DNA of 64,000 nucleotides from Cordylochernes scorpioides (GCA_030710605.1 CP092886.1:161804000-161867999), one strand, 5' to 3'; numbered from the stretch's first letter, positions 11,640 to 22,914 are shown. A program made the numbers and translations. The notes: generated by a model not told the origin, from the sequence alone.

Positions 11640-11800
11640 TATATGAATAATATGTCTTTTTGGAATATATATATCATTTATTATAAAGTAAATAAAGCTT
11701 CCAGGGTTAAGTTTCTTGTTCAAATTTTTATTTTCAAGCTTTCGGACTTGTCAGTCCTTCTACAGGAGTATCACGATAATGAATTGATGATATATATACT
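11640..11800. repeat. Fragment with variant hammerhead-like sequence
   Basis: On the minus strand, CTGTAGAAGGACTGACAAG and then TCCGAAAGCTTG (about 11732-11765) form a hairpin GGACT/AGTCC between CTGTAGA and GAAA. This is the same layout as motifs near 14.8, 23.1, 35.0 and 40.3 kb. The core differs from a true hammerhead by U at position 6. The flanking AAATAAAGCTTCC belongs to the same repeat group. Confidence 0.5.
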
Positions 11801-11984
11801 ATTTTTTATACACACAAATTAATTTTTACATAATATTAATGATATTGAAAGGGGAAGAAAATATATATTACCTTCTTTGTGTGTTATAAACAATTTTTGA
11901 AAATATATACGTGCATGGGTGGAGGCTACGTGCTACTGGTCGAATGATATCTCGAGATCTCAAGTTAAACCCAATAAGTTCGTG

Positions 11985-12205
11985 AACTATTATTCAATAT
12001 ACAGTTACGTGCGTCATGCGTTCATCTCTTAATTCATCAGTTTTTATCTCTGTCACCGTTTGCTTTTTTTTTTTTTGGGATGGCGCTCTCCTATTGGTTG
12101 GCTACGATCACGCCACCTTTGCCCCCCCCCCCCCATCATGCCCCCCCACTCGCTTTTTCGTTTTTGTAACTATTGTGTTGGAGCGGGTCGCTCCTTAAAT
12201 AAATG
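11985..12205. repeat. Dispersed repeat with poly-T and poly-C tracts
   Basis: The segment from TATACAGTTACGTGCGTCAT to GTCGCTCCTTAAATAAATGC recurs at 63797-64000 at the right edge of the window. Both copies contain a poly-T run, CTATTGGTNGGCTACGATCA, a long poly-C run and AACTATTGTGTTGGAGCGGG. Identity is high outside the homopolymers. The element type is not clear; here it sits between AT-rich DNA and a palindrome leading to a Helitron end. Confidence 0.7.
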
Positions 12206-12206
12206 C

Positions 12207-12426
12207 ATATATTAGTTAATAACTAAATGGAATCCTCTCTTTCTTTTTCCCAGTAAGAGACGCCTACGGAAGCCAACAGTACATAGACAGATAAAGCACA
12301 TAGGCTATAGTTATTAACTAATATATGCATTTGTTTAAGGCGCCAATTTATAATTGTAACAAATAGTATTTGAACAAAAACATTCAATCGGGTAAAACAC
12401 GGGCGTTACCCGGGTCATTCGGCTAG
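12207..12426 (+). mobile_element. Palindrome plus Helitron 3' end
   Basis: AAATGCATATATTAGTTAA (about 12201) is inverted at TTAACTAATATATGCATTT (about 12312-12332). Then GGCGCCAATTTATAATTG leads into a GC hairpin CGGGCGTTACCCGG and terminal CTAG at 12423-12426 followed by T. A hairpin about 10 bp before CTRR is the diagnostic Helitron 3' end. The last ~90 bp match those of the Helitron ending at 24166. A matching 5' TC end was not found. Confidence 0.65.
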
Positions 12427-12899
12427 TGGTATATATAGAAGACTGCTTACATTTATGGGGTAGTATTTGTCAATATTGTTAGGTATGTTTCTGATATTTC
12501 TATGCATCTGTTTGTGCTTTTTTGTCGTTTGGTTATCATAGATTATATTAAGAGTCTTTGGTATTTACTATGGATATTGTCATAATGCACTATGGGTTGA
12601 GATAAGTTAAATGTATGACTTGTTTCTTTTATATGTTGAACTATTAAAGATCTAGGGTCACTCTCTCTATTGTTAATATTCCTATTATGTTCAGCTATTC
12701 TATTATGGACTTTTCTCCCAGTCTCCCCTACATATTTGGAACTACAGTTATTGCATGATATGAAGTATATGGCTTCTTTTCTATTGAATGGAATATTGGA
12801 ATGATTCTTTGTTAATGGGTTTCTAATTATATTGCCTAAATTTGGAGAATTATTGTACATAGTTTTAATACCATATTTTCTAAGTGTTCTAGCTAGGGA

Positions 12900-12915
12900 T
12901 ACTGATTGAAGGGAA
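12900..12915. repeat. Target-site duplication of LINE (left)
   Basis: TACTGATTGAAGGGAA here is repeated exactly at 13547-13562. The 16-bp direct repeat brackets a LINE ending in (TTG)n. It is the target duplication made on insertion into the Penelope-like element. Confidence 0.93.
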
Positions 12916-13546
12916 AAACAGCGGCAGTCCAATCTATACAAAACGACCTTACAAGAATGGATAAATCTAAGCTATACTCTCACTACAAAGACATTCACAT
13001 ATCTTTCATGACGGAGGGATACCTTTTAGGGGATTTTCCTTTCCCGGTTGTAAGACTACTCGCACAAGTTAGAATACTTTCAAGTTTTTTTAGAGAAAAC
13101 CACACCAAGATGCTCTGCGGTGAGGACCCGATTTGTACCTTCTGTAATTCAAAACTAAAAAATGAAATCACTCACTATATTTTTGATTGCTCTGCTCTGA
13201 AAGAAGAAAGAAGAACCCTTATGCTCAAAACTGGGCAACTCTGTACTTCACTTCCATCAATAATTGACAATATGACCCAGAATAAGTATATTGCTATGGC
13301 GTTTTATGGTTTCCACAAGTCCATATCTGAGAAGAAGGCCAAGTGACACTCACTCCTCACTTTCTTACTGCTATTCTTTTTGTGTTGTTTTTCTTGCTTC
13401 CCTCTTTCTCTTTCTTATTTTTTTTCCTTTTTCTACTGTATATATCTTTATTTCCTTTGTCTCACTGCTTTGTTCTTGTGCATACCTCTGGTGAATCCTG
13501 TATAGGGTTAGTGACCCTAAATAAAGGCTTTTTGTTGTTGTTGTTG
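12916..13546 (+). mobile_element. 5'-truncated LINE with (TTG)n tail
   Basis: The insertion keeps only the C-terminal coding end (12916-13346) and a ~200-bp 3' UTR ending AATAAAGGCTTTTTGTTGTTG. The coding part has CTFCNSK then HYIFDC, a Cys-X2-Cys-X7-9-His-X4-Cys knuckle like the C-terminus of the LINE at 41247 (CTLCNGG, HYMFYC). Both share AATAAAGGCT before the TTG tail, so they belong to one family. Severe 5' truncation and the long duplication are typical of target-primed reverse transcription. Confidence 0.9.
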
Positions 13547-14141
13547 TACTGATTGAAGGGAATATGGGATGATACATAATGTTCTATAAATTTCTGCTTT
13601 TTGAGTTATTGTTTTGGTATTTTCTGCAGTCGGATGAAAATGTCGTAGAATGAAGGATTTTGAGTAACCTGATGATGATAAGTTTTTGATAATATTTTGC
13701 GTTTCTTCTGTTTTTAATTGAGGTAAAGAACAATGTGTGAATACTCTTTTAGATAATGTTTTATAGTATTGATCTTATGGCTGAGAGGACAGAATGAAGA
13801 ATATTTAATGTAGTTCGGGATAAAGGATGGCTTATAATATACACCTGCATTTAATTTATCTTCTATCCTCATGATTCTAATATCTAAAAAGGGGAGGATA
13901 CCATTCTCTTTTTCTACTGTAAAATTAATATTTGTATGGTAACTATTCAAGGAGCCTAGGATATGGGAAAGTTGGCTGTCTGTACATATGCAAAAGATAT
14001 CGTCTATATATCGTCTATATATAATAATGTCTTCAGGATATAGAGATGTAATCCACGTGTCTTATAGTACGCATTACTATTTCAGCTATAGGGGAGGATA
14101 ACGGACTTCCCATGGGGGAACCTTTAACCTGTTTATATTGT

Positions 14142-14335
14142 AACATAGTATTTCTTAATTTTATTATTTTTTATTTAACAGAGTGGTCATTTTTATGTTT
14201 TATATCTTGTGACTCTGTAAATTTCCCCTCGTGGCTTATCTTTTGTTTACCTTGGATAGTTTGTCCTTCCCTGAAATAAATTTTGTTTCCTCCTGAAGTT
14301 TTTGTCTTCCCTAATTTTCCACGTGACAATATGTT
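14142..14335. repeat. Short dispersed repeat shared with 32040-32142
   Basis: TGTAACATAGTATTTCTTAA, then AACAGAGTGGTCATTTTTAT and GACTCTGTAAATTTCC, recur almost identically at 32040-32142, where the first 20 bases are also locally duplicated. Here the block adjoins the 5' break of the Penelope-like relic. Its parent element is not known. Confidence 0.65.
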
Positions 14336-14689
14336 TTGAATTAAATGTGAATAATTAACAAAGGCCTAGATACAGAAAGTAGCAATATATATTTTAAAAT
14401 GAGTTAAGCTGACAAGTTTCTGCGTACGTAATATTGTTCAATATTGAAGAAAAACACAAGTCGGAGAGAATAGCTTCTTTTATATGAGGACGATGGTACA
14501 AGCTTTGGGCAAGACGCCCTCGTAACTTGCCCTCCTCGTATAAAACTTCTCCCCGACTTGGGTATCTTCTTCTATACCTAATAGGAAGATTATCGGTGTC
14601 TTAATTGGTGAATATTGTTTAGCACCGAACCCAATGGTTGAAGATATTTGTGGTACAATTAAAATAGTTATGCGAGACATAATATTTGT

Positions 14690-14870
14690 TGTTCAAATCA
14701 ATAAGCTTGAGGGATAAGTATCTTTCAAATAAATTTATTTCAAGCTTTCGGGCACAACCGCCCTTCAGCGTAATATATTTTTCCTGTCGAAGGGCGGTTG
14801 TGCCCGAAAGCTTGAAATAAATTTATTTGAAAGATACTTATCCCTCAAGATTATTGATTTGAAATTCTAT
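14690..14870. repeat. Foldback element with variant hammerhead-like arms
   Basis: The arms pair almost perfectly for ~75 bp: AATCAATAAGCTTGAGGGAT on the left is inverted at ATCCCTCAAGATTATTGATT on the right. Each arm holds GGGCGGTTGTGCCC (hairpin) followed outward by GAAAGCTTGAAATAAA. The right arm has CTGTCGA before the hairpin, matching the variant core CUGUNGA seen elsewhere; the left arm is reduced to CTGAAGGGC. Confidence 0.8.
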
Positions 14871-14879
14871 TAGGGGGTT

Positions 14880-17400
14880 AGCCTATTAATTGTAAGACAT
14901 AATATTTCCCAATTGTTTGTATTTGTATTGTGCCAAGCGCTCACAGTGTTGAAATATGGATTGGAAGTTCCAATTTTCTCAAAGTTCTTCTCAGGTAGTA
15001 ACAACCTATTCGGACTATCTTGTGGTTCCATGTTGTTTATTATTTGTGATTCTTCTGTGTGATCTGGATGTTATACGTGTTTCCCAGCAACATCCTGGAG
15101 TTGGAAGGATACAGCAGACAGTGCGGAAGAATACCGCTACATTCTGAAGACAATGCGCTAGTCGCTGCTGCAGAAAGAAGCTTCTCTCCATCGACCCTGC
15201 CGCAATGCGGATCTCATTATTGGCTCCAATATTCCGTCGACTTGATGGATCGGCGTCCAATAGGCGTGTGCCGATAATTGGCGCCGTGGTTTAATCCACT
15301 TCTAAACGTCCCCAGATCGATGGCGCGGAACGCCCCTCCATGTCGTGGGCGGGCGCAGCGGACACTGAAAGGGCGGGGCCTGACCACGCATTCGGCGTGT
15401 TCCGCAATCAGAGAGCCCCGCTCATGTTTATTTATTCCCAAGACTATTTTTCAAAGAGACAAAAGGCCTCTGATTGGTGGTTTCGTCGAGCGATTCTTTA
15501 GAGACGTAATAAGCCAAAGCGTTTCTCCGCAGCCTCAATGGAGAATGCTCGATATTCATACTGGGAGATATTCTGAGATCCCCAGACCATTTAAACCCCT
15601 GTCGGCATTACCCAGGTTGATGATCTCACTGCTCCATTAGGGGATCTCTAAATCGCCAAGCACATTGCAACGGAGCAACAAATAAGTGAAGTAGACAGCC
15701 AATATTCTATTTGGCGTCATCCTGAAATATAGGGAGATTTTTGAATTTCAGGAGCATTCTATAGAGGCTTATTCTTCTCACATGTTTTACAAGTATTATA
15801 TATACCTGGCTCTACATAATAGTCGAAATATTGATTTAAATGCTTAATATTTTAAAATTGAATGAGAAGAATCTTCAAGTTATTTCGATTCAAAATTGTT
15901 GTATTTGATATATTCTTGAAAATGGCCGAAGTGTCTTTTATTAAGAAAAGAACTGCTAAAATATTCTATAGAAATAAAATACACCTCTCCCGTCAAATTA
16001 GACGACAGTAGCCGAAAAATAGCGGCCTTGGGTCGCTGACAAAGCCACAACACAAGCTGTGGCAAACTGAGAAGCACTCAACTGGAGACCATGATTTCGG
16101 GTTATGGCTCTCGTCAGTTTAGGGCGAGCTTTATTCCATTAGATATATAAGGGATCAAATTAAATATTCGCAGTCCGCCAAAGAGGTGTTTTAGCTGACA
16201 AAGTGACTAGGCCATATTTATAGCCAAAATATAAATGAAGATTTTGCCCGGAAGATAATTCTATATAAAAATAAAGATGGTTTCCCGTCAAACTAGACGT
16301 CATCTCTCAATGATACAGTCTTGTTATAACTTAGTTCCTTGAATAGCGCGATTATTAAATGACATCTACGTTTACCATAGTTTCCTGAAGCGATGCTTAT
16401 AAAGCGAATTGCAGAATATTTTCTAATCATACCTGCAATTTCAGTACAAATGCTTAGTTTATCATAATTTAGTTGATATGCGATTTACCCGTCAACGTTG
16501 TTTCAAATCAGAAATTTGTCGTAGGACCTTGCCAGAACATCGCCGCATTTGAAGCATCATCTTTCCTATGCTGAAGAATTTACAGAAATGATTTCAAGTC
16601 GAAGGTTGAAAGAAGCGTTCAGTTCTGCCAGACGCCGCATCGCTGCCTCTCACATCTCGTAGTTTTGAAATGCTAAACGTTTATTGTGTAAGTTCGGGCC
16701 TTTGGGAAGCCCTCGTCTTAAGGACGACAATGCTCATAGCCGCTGCGCTTTGCATTTACTCGTTTTTTTTTTAGCTGGCTCACTTCACATTTCTGGTTAT
16801 CGTCCAGTTTTTGTGGAGATTTGACGAGCCGAAAATGGCAATGCTGATATCTGAAGCAAAGCCATTTTAAAATCATTCTAGAGAAGTAAATCGATGAAAA
16901 TTTCGTAAACAAATTCAGAAACACCTTTCTTACAGGTGGCACCTAAACCTAAGAAACTGAATTAGGACCATCGATGGCAAACTTCTACGTAAGGATGTTA
17001 AATGTTTGTCCCGCCTCAGAACAGGACAAACGAAGAGTGAGTGAAAGTCATTCCAACTTGCACTCTATGCAATAGGGCATGCAACCCCAGACCGTCTGCA
17101 CTCATGTATGAGAGCCAAGAAGCACACACTGCTTGGTACAATAGTTCACAATTAATAGTTGGCAATTCATATAAATTGTAAATTTGGTATAATGATGGGT
17201 TTGTATAGCAATTATATCTGACCAGCAGCTCATGTAATCGGCTATAAATTATAAATAAGCTAGATAAAAACGGTGCTTTACCTTTATATAAATATCTCAG
17301 AAATAATAAATTAATTATAAATTCAATATATATTATATAAATAAGCTGAAGCTATTAAATATTTGGGCTCCATTTGAAATATGGCAAGAGAGTGTATATT
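14880..17400. other. Single-copy-looking non-coding DNA
   Basis: The stretch 14950-15660 is GC-richer and has several overlapping short ORFs on both strands, none with a recognisable domain or codon signal. 15880-16660 and 16680-17100 are mixed sequence with GTCAAATTAGACG-like blocks at ~15993 and ~16289. No window repeat family was recognised. The region may contain regulatory DNA but shows nothing definite. Confidence 0.4.
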
Positions 17401-17404
17401 AATT

Positions 17405-17595
17405 ATACAAATATGAGCCCCTCAATGCACAGATAGATTAACTCCATAAATAATCGGGAAAAAAATGTTTAATTTTTGTTGAAAGTCTAAAAATCTATAT
17501 GTCATATAGATTTTTAGACTTTCAACAAAAATTAAACATTTTTTTCCCGATTATTTATGGAGTTGATCAATCTGTGCATTGAGGGGCTCATATGT
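17405..17595. repeat. Long near-perfect palindrome
   Basis: The arms extend outward from about 17495 for ~90 bp each. ATATGAGCCCCTCAATGCAC on the left is inverted at GTGCATTGAGGGGCTCATAT on the right, and the arms contain AATAATCGGGAAAAAAATG. The centre is CTATATGTCATATAG. High arm identity implies a young insertion or gene conversion between arms. No ORF is present. Confidence 0.9.
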
Positions 17596-17599
17596 AGAT

Positions 17600-18250
17600 G
17601 TAAGGATGAAATTAGCCACAAAACATTATTTTTCAATTTGTTTTAATATATAGCGAATCTTTTTCTTTCATCGTGTCTCGCGCGTTTATCCTTCTAATGA
17701 TCTTTTTATTCACCCTGAAAAAAAAAAACACTTTGATAAATATAAAAGTCCTAACATATCTCTGTCAGCTATTTTCAAAAACCCTTTTCTATTGAAGAGC
17801 TTTAAATACTTATTTTTATTTATGCAAAATGTCTCACATCTCTGTCGTCTATGTGCACTAAAGCCCTTTTCTCTTGAGGGTGTTTAAATCCTCATCGGTA
17901 TTTTAAAAAGCGCCTCAATAAATTCACATTCCTATGTGCATTCATGGCTCTACAAGGTATTTTATCTTGCTTTTACAGAACCTACAGAAGCTTCTCATTT
18001 ATTATTTTTTGTGTTCACACATTTTGTTTCTTGGTTTTGTTTCTTCGTCTCTTTGACTATAAAGCCCACTCATGCTTAGAAAAATTCATTTGCGTCTTTT
18101 TTAACACACACTTACAACACACATATCATTCAAAATTATTTTCTTATCTATTTCATTAAATTAAGCTAGCTTCTCCTTGCTTTTCTAACCTGCGAGTTGA
18201 CACTTTTGTTTTTTCTTCTTTAATTTATACTATACTTGGTATAAAATAAA
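17600..18250. other. AT-rich non-coding DNA
   Basis: T-rich sequence with short repeated phrases (for example AGCCCTTTTCTCTTGA and ACCCTTTTCTATTGA). A 71-codon ORF at 17944 is Phe-rich because of base composition and shows no domain. Confidence 0.35.
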
Positions 18251-18253
18251 ATA

Positions 18254-18370
18254 GGTCTATAATACAGTAATAGAGCTGCTTGGAGATTAAAATGGCGAAA
18301 CCGCTATGAGGGTTCAGCACTGATGAACCATGTCCTCTCTCTTTAAATTTTGAATCGTTGAAATATAAGA
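18254..18370. mobile_element. MITE family 2, partial
   Basis: It shares with the full copies at 23.4 and 35.1 kb the block GGCGAAACCGCTATGAGGGT, then CACTGATGAACCATG and CCTCTC. Terminal parts are missing. Confidence 0.6.
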
Positions 18371-18815
18371 GGTCTAGAAATGACTTTTAATTACACATTA
18401 ATACACGTGTATTAATAAGTATCAATAAATACATGTGTATTAATACAATGTATTTAAAAAGAAAAGTATCTACAAATATATATTCCTAATTTCCAAAGCT
18501 AGATGAAGCTAAGTTGAGAGAGAGATGATGGTATTTTTATTACACACAACAAATACACACACTTCGTCTATTATTACTTTGAAAACTCTGAAGAAGGAAA
18601 AACAGCAAGTTTAAAAAGTTTCTTTTGTCCCAATTCTTTCTTTTATCCTCACTAAGATGATATGACGTTTGTATTTTATTTTAAAAGTATGTTGGGGCTC
18701 AGATATCTACGTGTGACTGGCTAAACCTAGGATTAAATTGATTTTGGTGTAAATATCCTGGCGTTTATCCGCCGCATATGTGACTGAATATTGCTAATCT
18801 TATATATTATGTATA

Positions 18816-19017
18816 CACTCCTAGACAAAACGTGAGTAAGTGGAAAGTTATTAATGTCTCAGGTTGTCTGTTTTTTAAGGATACAGAGGCAATTTTGTTC
18901 ACACTTGGTTATCTCGTGTGTCTCCAATAAAGGTCACTGTAATATCTTTCAGAGTTATCGTCTGAATCCCGATATACATGCTGATGGGTACAACTTTCTT
19001 AAGTTTTGTCCATGAGT
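18816..19017 (+). mobile_element. MITE family 1 (copy C)
   Basis: It begins TA-CACTCCTAGACAAAACG and ends AAGTTTTGTCCATGAGTAA, with the internal CACACTTGGTTATCTCG, AATAAAGGTCACTGTAA and CCCGATATACATGCTG landmarks. It is diverged from copy A, with part of the centre deleted. Confidence 0.8.
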
Positions 19018-19577
19018 AAGTTTAATCTCTGTGGGTTATATAATGCTTGAATTGTGGTCTCCGATGGACTTCAGGAAAGGAAAATTCTAAAGGTATTTGC
19101 GCCCAACCCTCGCGGTAATTCTGCGTCCACAACAGGCTGCCGCCTAAATACCCCACGTTTCCGCTAACGAGGCAATCGAAAAAACTGACTAACGTCACCA
19201 AACTTCTGGAACTTTCCACAAAGCGCGAGAAGACAGAGCTAGGCAAACATTACCACGTGATTCTACCTTCCCTCGTGGACAGAAACTTGGTTTCTACAAC
19301 GTGCTGGATGTTATTTGATCTTCTGGTTCGCCTCCAGACTACCTCCTTCTGGCTCATAACGCCTTGTTTTTCTGTCTTTTCATCCAACTTGTGGGATGGC
19401 TAGTGCTTGATGCACTATCCATCCCCGCTACATCAATGCTTGTACGAATAAAGCTTTTTCTAAGCATCAAGACATTATATACCACTTAAAGCAACACGTC
19501 TGATATTTCATTAAATTAATATATACCTTGTTTATATTTTATAATTAAAATGAATATTAAGCCATCCACAGGATATA

Positions 19578-19768
19578 TCATAGACAAAACCTAAGAAGGT
19601 GGGAAGTCTTTGTCTTTTTTAAGGAGACAGAGACAATTTTGTTCACACTTAGTAATCTCGTATGTCTTCCAAAGGTTACTGTGTATCGAATATCTTTCAG
19701 AGTTATTGTCTGAATCCCGATAAACAAACCCAAAGGTACAACTTCCTTAAGTTTTGTCCAAGAATGTA
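19578..19768 (+). mobile_element. MITE family 1 (copy D)
   Basis: A diverged left end (CATAGACAAAACCTAAGAAG) is followed by CACACTTAGTAATCTCG, CAGAGTTATTGTCTGAAT and a right end CTTAAGTTTTGTCCAAG. It lies 35 bp from an oppositely oriented copy. Confidence 0.75.
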
Positions 19769-19803
19769 TTTAAATGTTTTGTACTTTTTTTTTCACTGAT
19801 ATA

Positions 19804-19993
19804 CACTCATGGACAAAAGTTGAGGAAGTTGTACCTTTTAGCATGTATATCGGGATTCAGATAATAACGCTAAAAGATATTTGATACACAGTGACCTTTA
19901 TTGAAGACACAGGAGATGAACAATTGTGAACAAAATTACCTCTGTCTCCCCAGACGACAGTCGACATCAAACACTAAGTTTTGTCCTTGAGTG
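19804..19993 (-). mobile_element. MITE family 1 (copy E, inverted)
   Basis: This copy reads in reverse relative to D: CACTCATGGACAAAAGTTGA, GCATGTATATCGGGATTCAG, GTGACCTTTATTGAAGACAC and the end TTTTGTCCTTGAGTG, flanked by TA. The D/E pair is oppositely oriented, which gives the locus foldback potential. Confidence 0.82.
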
Positions 19994-20959
19994 TATATCT
20001 TGAAAGAATATGTTTTTTTTTTTTATGTTATAATATATTTTTTCAGCACTGTTTGACATTACACTTTTGGAGGAGCAACTGACACAAAGAATAATTTAAC
20101 CACATCATCTCCAGCGAGGAAATAAATAAATTGGTTATATTGAAGGGTATTTATATATATCTACATTTTTCATGATGGAAACTCGATATGAAAGGGTATT
20201 GAGTAAAATAATTCGTCCTCCAGGAAAAGTATCTTTTCAAGTTCACCCATTCACAGAAACGATTGAAACCCAGATGACATCTCCACTTCGCTAGCTGCAA
20301 ATAATTTTTGTGGATCTGATTTAAGTAAAAATTGATTTGATTTGGCGATAAATTTATGGTTTACTTGAGTTCACAATTCAAATATTCCCTGGAGGCCTGA
20401 TATATTACTCAATATTGATACAAGGTATTCTTTTTTTTTTTGAATGGAAAGGTATGTAACTCAATATGTGTGTGTGAAAGATGCACAATATGTATGAAGA
20501 TAAATTCTGGTTGACAAACCCGCCAGACAGCAACTTGATGTGACAATGTCGTACTGAAGGTCAGACGATTGTCCTGAGCTGTCTTGGGCAGCGCGGTTGG
20601 CGGCAGCAGATCAATAGGACCGCCTCGCCACTCTCTCATCGGCCGGAACTTTGAAATCATTCCTAATACACTCAACATTTTGTTATACATGTATAACACA
20701 TTATATACGATGGCATTCCACCTATTAATCAATTTCAGGGACTATTAAAACACGTTATTTTATTATTAAAATGTTTTTTTTTTTTATATAAATAAAATTT
20801 ATATTTGTTATGAAAACATATTTTGCGGAAGAGCTTTTCTCGATGCAATACCTTGAAATTATATGCATGTTCCTCTACAGACCTATAAGCTTATGTCCAT
20901 AGTTCACTAAACACCCCTAAGCTGCCTTCCATAGAAAATACAGGGTATATTCCAAACCA

Positions 20960-21085
20960 ATCCAATACAATAGTAGAGCGGTCTAGAGATTAATTTGGCG
21001 AAACCGCTGAGAGGGTTCACTACTGATGAGCCAAGCCCTCTCATTCAATAACTCATATCATTGCAGTAAGGTCTGTAGAGATAAT
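20960..21085. mobile_element. MITE family 2, partial
   Basis: It contains GGCGAAACCGCTGAGAGGGT, TCACTACTGATGAGCCAAGC and ATTGCAGTAAGGTCTGTAG, matching the internal part of family 2. The outer terminal repeats are lost. Confidence 0.65.
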
Positions 21086-21688
21086 ATTTGATGATATTTA
21101 AAAGAAGCGCATTGCCAGTAAATTTATATGTGTAAAACAATTTCCTTTTGCCCTTTTTATGATAGAAAATTTATTCGGAGGAAAAACCTCTAAGTCGGAC
21201 AACAGAGAATTGGCATACCTTTCTCGTGCAGACATCTATTCGAGAGCTGGTTCCCCGCGTAGAAAGTTTTAGCCAACGTCCTTTAGCTTTCCGCAAGTAT
21301 TTCTAAATTTGTGAGCCTCTCAACCAGATTTATTAATCATTTATTTGTAATTTACATGTTTATTTTTATTTTATAATTTCATTACGATTTTAATTGTTTT
21401 TTTTCTCTATATTCTATAATCAATCTCATTTATAAAATAAAATGTGAAAAAAGTGTAAATTTCTATTGATTTCTTCATATAATCAACAAAAATATCTCGC
21501 TTCACGAACCAATAAAGACCGTATTTGAAAATTATGTAACTCATCTGATTTTTTTTTAAAACACCCTCTCCTCTGTCCATCCGGCAATCTCTCTTTGTTT
21601 GCCCAACTAGTAAGATAATGTGTAAGTTTCATGGTGTATGCTTCATGGTGTCGTCCTTGATCTGTTCTTACCTCGCGTAAATAAAACA

Positions 21689-22140
21689 TGTACAGGGTGG
21701 GAAAAGAAGGTGCATTTTAAAATTCTCAAAATAATCTTATGATAATTAATCATAAATTGTTTATTTGGATATCAAATAAAGCAAGTTTTGAAGAATCAAT
21801 ATGGTAAAATTCACAACTTAAAAGAAGAAAAATCGATGAATTTTATTTTGATATAATAATTCCTCCATCGTTCTGACACAGAGCGAATATAAGACATCAT
21901 GGGGAAAGAAAACGACCCTCAAGAATGGTGTTGATTAGTGTGGTTATTTTAAAAACAAAGTCTATAACAACAACCTAAAACCTATCCAACAGCTAAAAAA
22001 CAATTTCATTGCTGAAATTCCTGTAAAAAGTCCAGGTACACTTGATAGATATATGACACATGAAGCAAAATCAAAGTCTCCGCGCGCGCGTAGATATAAT
22101 CTATGCAAAATTGAAAATGAGCATCGTTTGCTGGACATCA
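21689..22140 (+). pseudogene. Mariner/IS630-type transposase C-terminal relic
   Basis: TA-CAGGGTGGGAAAAGAAG at 21693 looks like a transposon end. Downstream, the plus frame from about 21944 reads CGYFKNKVYNNNLKPIQQLK, then NFIAEIPV. This resembles the C-terminal WGYLKDKVY...LEELK...I segment of mariner/IS630-type transposases. The rest of the transposase is missing and an in-frame stop precedes the segment. No right terminal repeat was found. Confidence 0.5.
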
Positions 22141-22235
22141 ATTTTCATGTCTAGACACTTTTATAGAATGACATATCGGAGAATATCTGTACATTTATTG
22201 GCTGTTATTTTAGCGCGGGATTTTCTTTTATAAAT

Positions 22236-22350
22236 AAAACCACTTTCTACTACCCTTTCTGAGATGGAAAAAATTGAAGAACCTGATTCATCATTGGTGA
22301 ACTCTCCCAGCAATTTCGTCAGTTCAATCTTTCAGTCCGTCTAGCTGTCA
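22236..22350. mobile_element. MITE family 2, partial
   Basis: TTTCTACTACCCTTTCTGAG, then TCATTGGTGAACTCTCCCAG and TTTCGTCAGTTCAATCT match the family-2 left half with substitutions. Confidence 0.6.
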
Positions 22351-22449
22351 AAAGAAAGGTCCGCGCTTAAAATACTTTCAAACATCATATAGATTGACCA
22401 TTTATTTTCACATTTGTACATTTTATTTAGAAAAAGATAATGGTTGCAT

Positions 22450-22612
22450 CAACTAATTTTTTATTTAGTTCCCGACGTTTCAGTAACTCGCTGTCACACT
22501 CCTTAGTTGAATGGTTATTTTCGAATCCTATTTTATCAGAAAATATGATTTAAAAAATAATAATACCCCCTGAGGAAAGTGATAGTGAGTCAGTGAAACA
22601 TCGGGAACTAGA
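22450..22612. repeat. Foldback fragment with a hammerhead core
   Basis: TTTAGTTCCCGACGTTTCAG on the left is inverted at CTGAAAC-like sequence and GGGAACTAGATAAAAC on the right. The right arm keeps a full hammerhead core (next entry). The left arm has CTAAGGA in place of CTGAGGA. Confidence 0.65.
22566..22606 (+). ncRNA. Hammerhead-ribozyme-like motif
   Basis: CTGAGGA at 22570-22576 matches CUGANGA. GAAAC follows at 22595-22599 and the cleavage triplet would be ATC (22600-22602). Helix I is CCC (22567-22569) with GGG (22603-22605). Helix II between the core blocks is weak, so activity is less likely than for the motifs at 22.9 and 36.2 kb. Confidence 0.45.
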
Positions 22613-22873
22613 TAAAACATTGGTTAATGTAGACATGTAATAATGATAACTGCAGCCTAATTATGTATTCCTTGCTTCCTTGGTTTTTCTAGTAGCCTGT
22701 ATTTATTCATTTGTTTGTCCTCTCATATATTTTCAAAATATTTTGTCTCAATTTTTAAAAAATAATATTTTTATATCTTCATAAAAATATGTAAAATAGT
22801 ATCCGATTATATTTAACTCGTGTTCTATTTATATAAAAAAATAGACACTTCGGCCAGTTGGAGTTTTTTATTC

Positions 22874-22914
22874 TCTCAACGTTTCGACAAAATCTTTTGT
22901 CTTCGTCAGGAGAA
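22874..22914 (-). ncRNA. Hammerhead-ribozyme-like motif (left arm)
   Basis: On the minus strand: helix I 5' strand TTCTC, core CTGACGA (22903-22909), helix II GACAAAA/TTTTGTC (7 bp), GAAAC, cleavage triplet GTT, then GAGA closing helix I with 4 bp. All required core bases are present and helix III is minimal. This architecture matches the short-helix-III hammerheads reported in Penelope-like elements. Confidence 0.62.

Larger units (their letters stand above)
12543..14140 (-). pseudogene. Penelope-like element: RT C-terminus and GIY-YIG endonuclease, interrupted
   Basis: Reading down from ~14130 on the minus strand: KGSPMGSPLSSPIAE, then YRRYIDDIFCIC (the RT catalytic YIDD box), NINFTVEKENGILPFLDIR, and LSHKINTIKHYLKEYSH. 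Below 12900 comes CIPYSLQSV-type sequence, then IYFISCNNCSSKYVGETGRK and IAEH, a GIY-YIG nuclease with a Cys-X2-Cys insert. This domain order is diagnostic of Penelope-like elements. The frame shifts near 14040 and 13730, the 5' part of RT is missing, and a LINE (12916-13546) is inserted between RT and nuclease. It therefore cannot encode a working protein. Confidence 0.9.

Noticed and set aside
15015-15640. Cluster of overlapping ORFs on both strands
   Set aside because: Several frames are open at once because of higher GC content. None shows a domain or consistent codon use.
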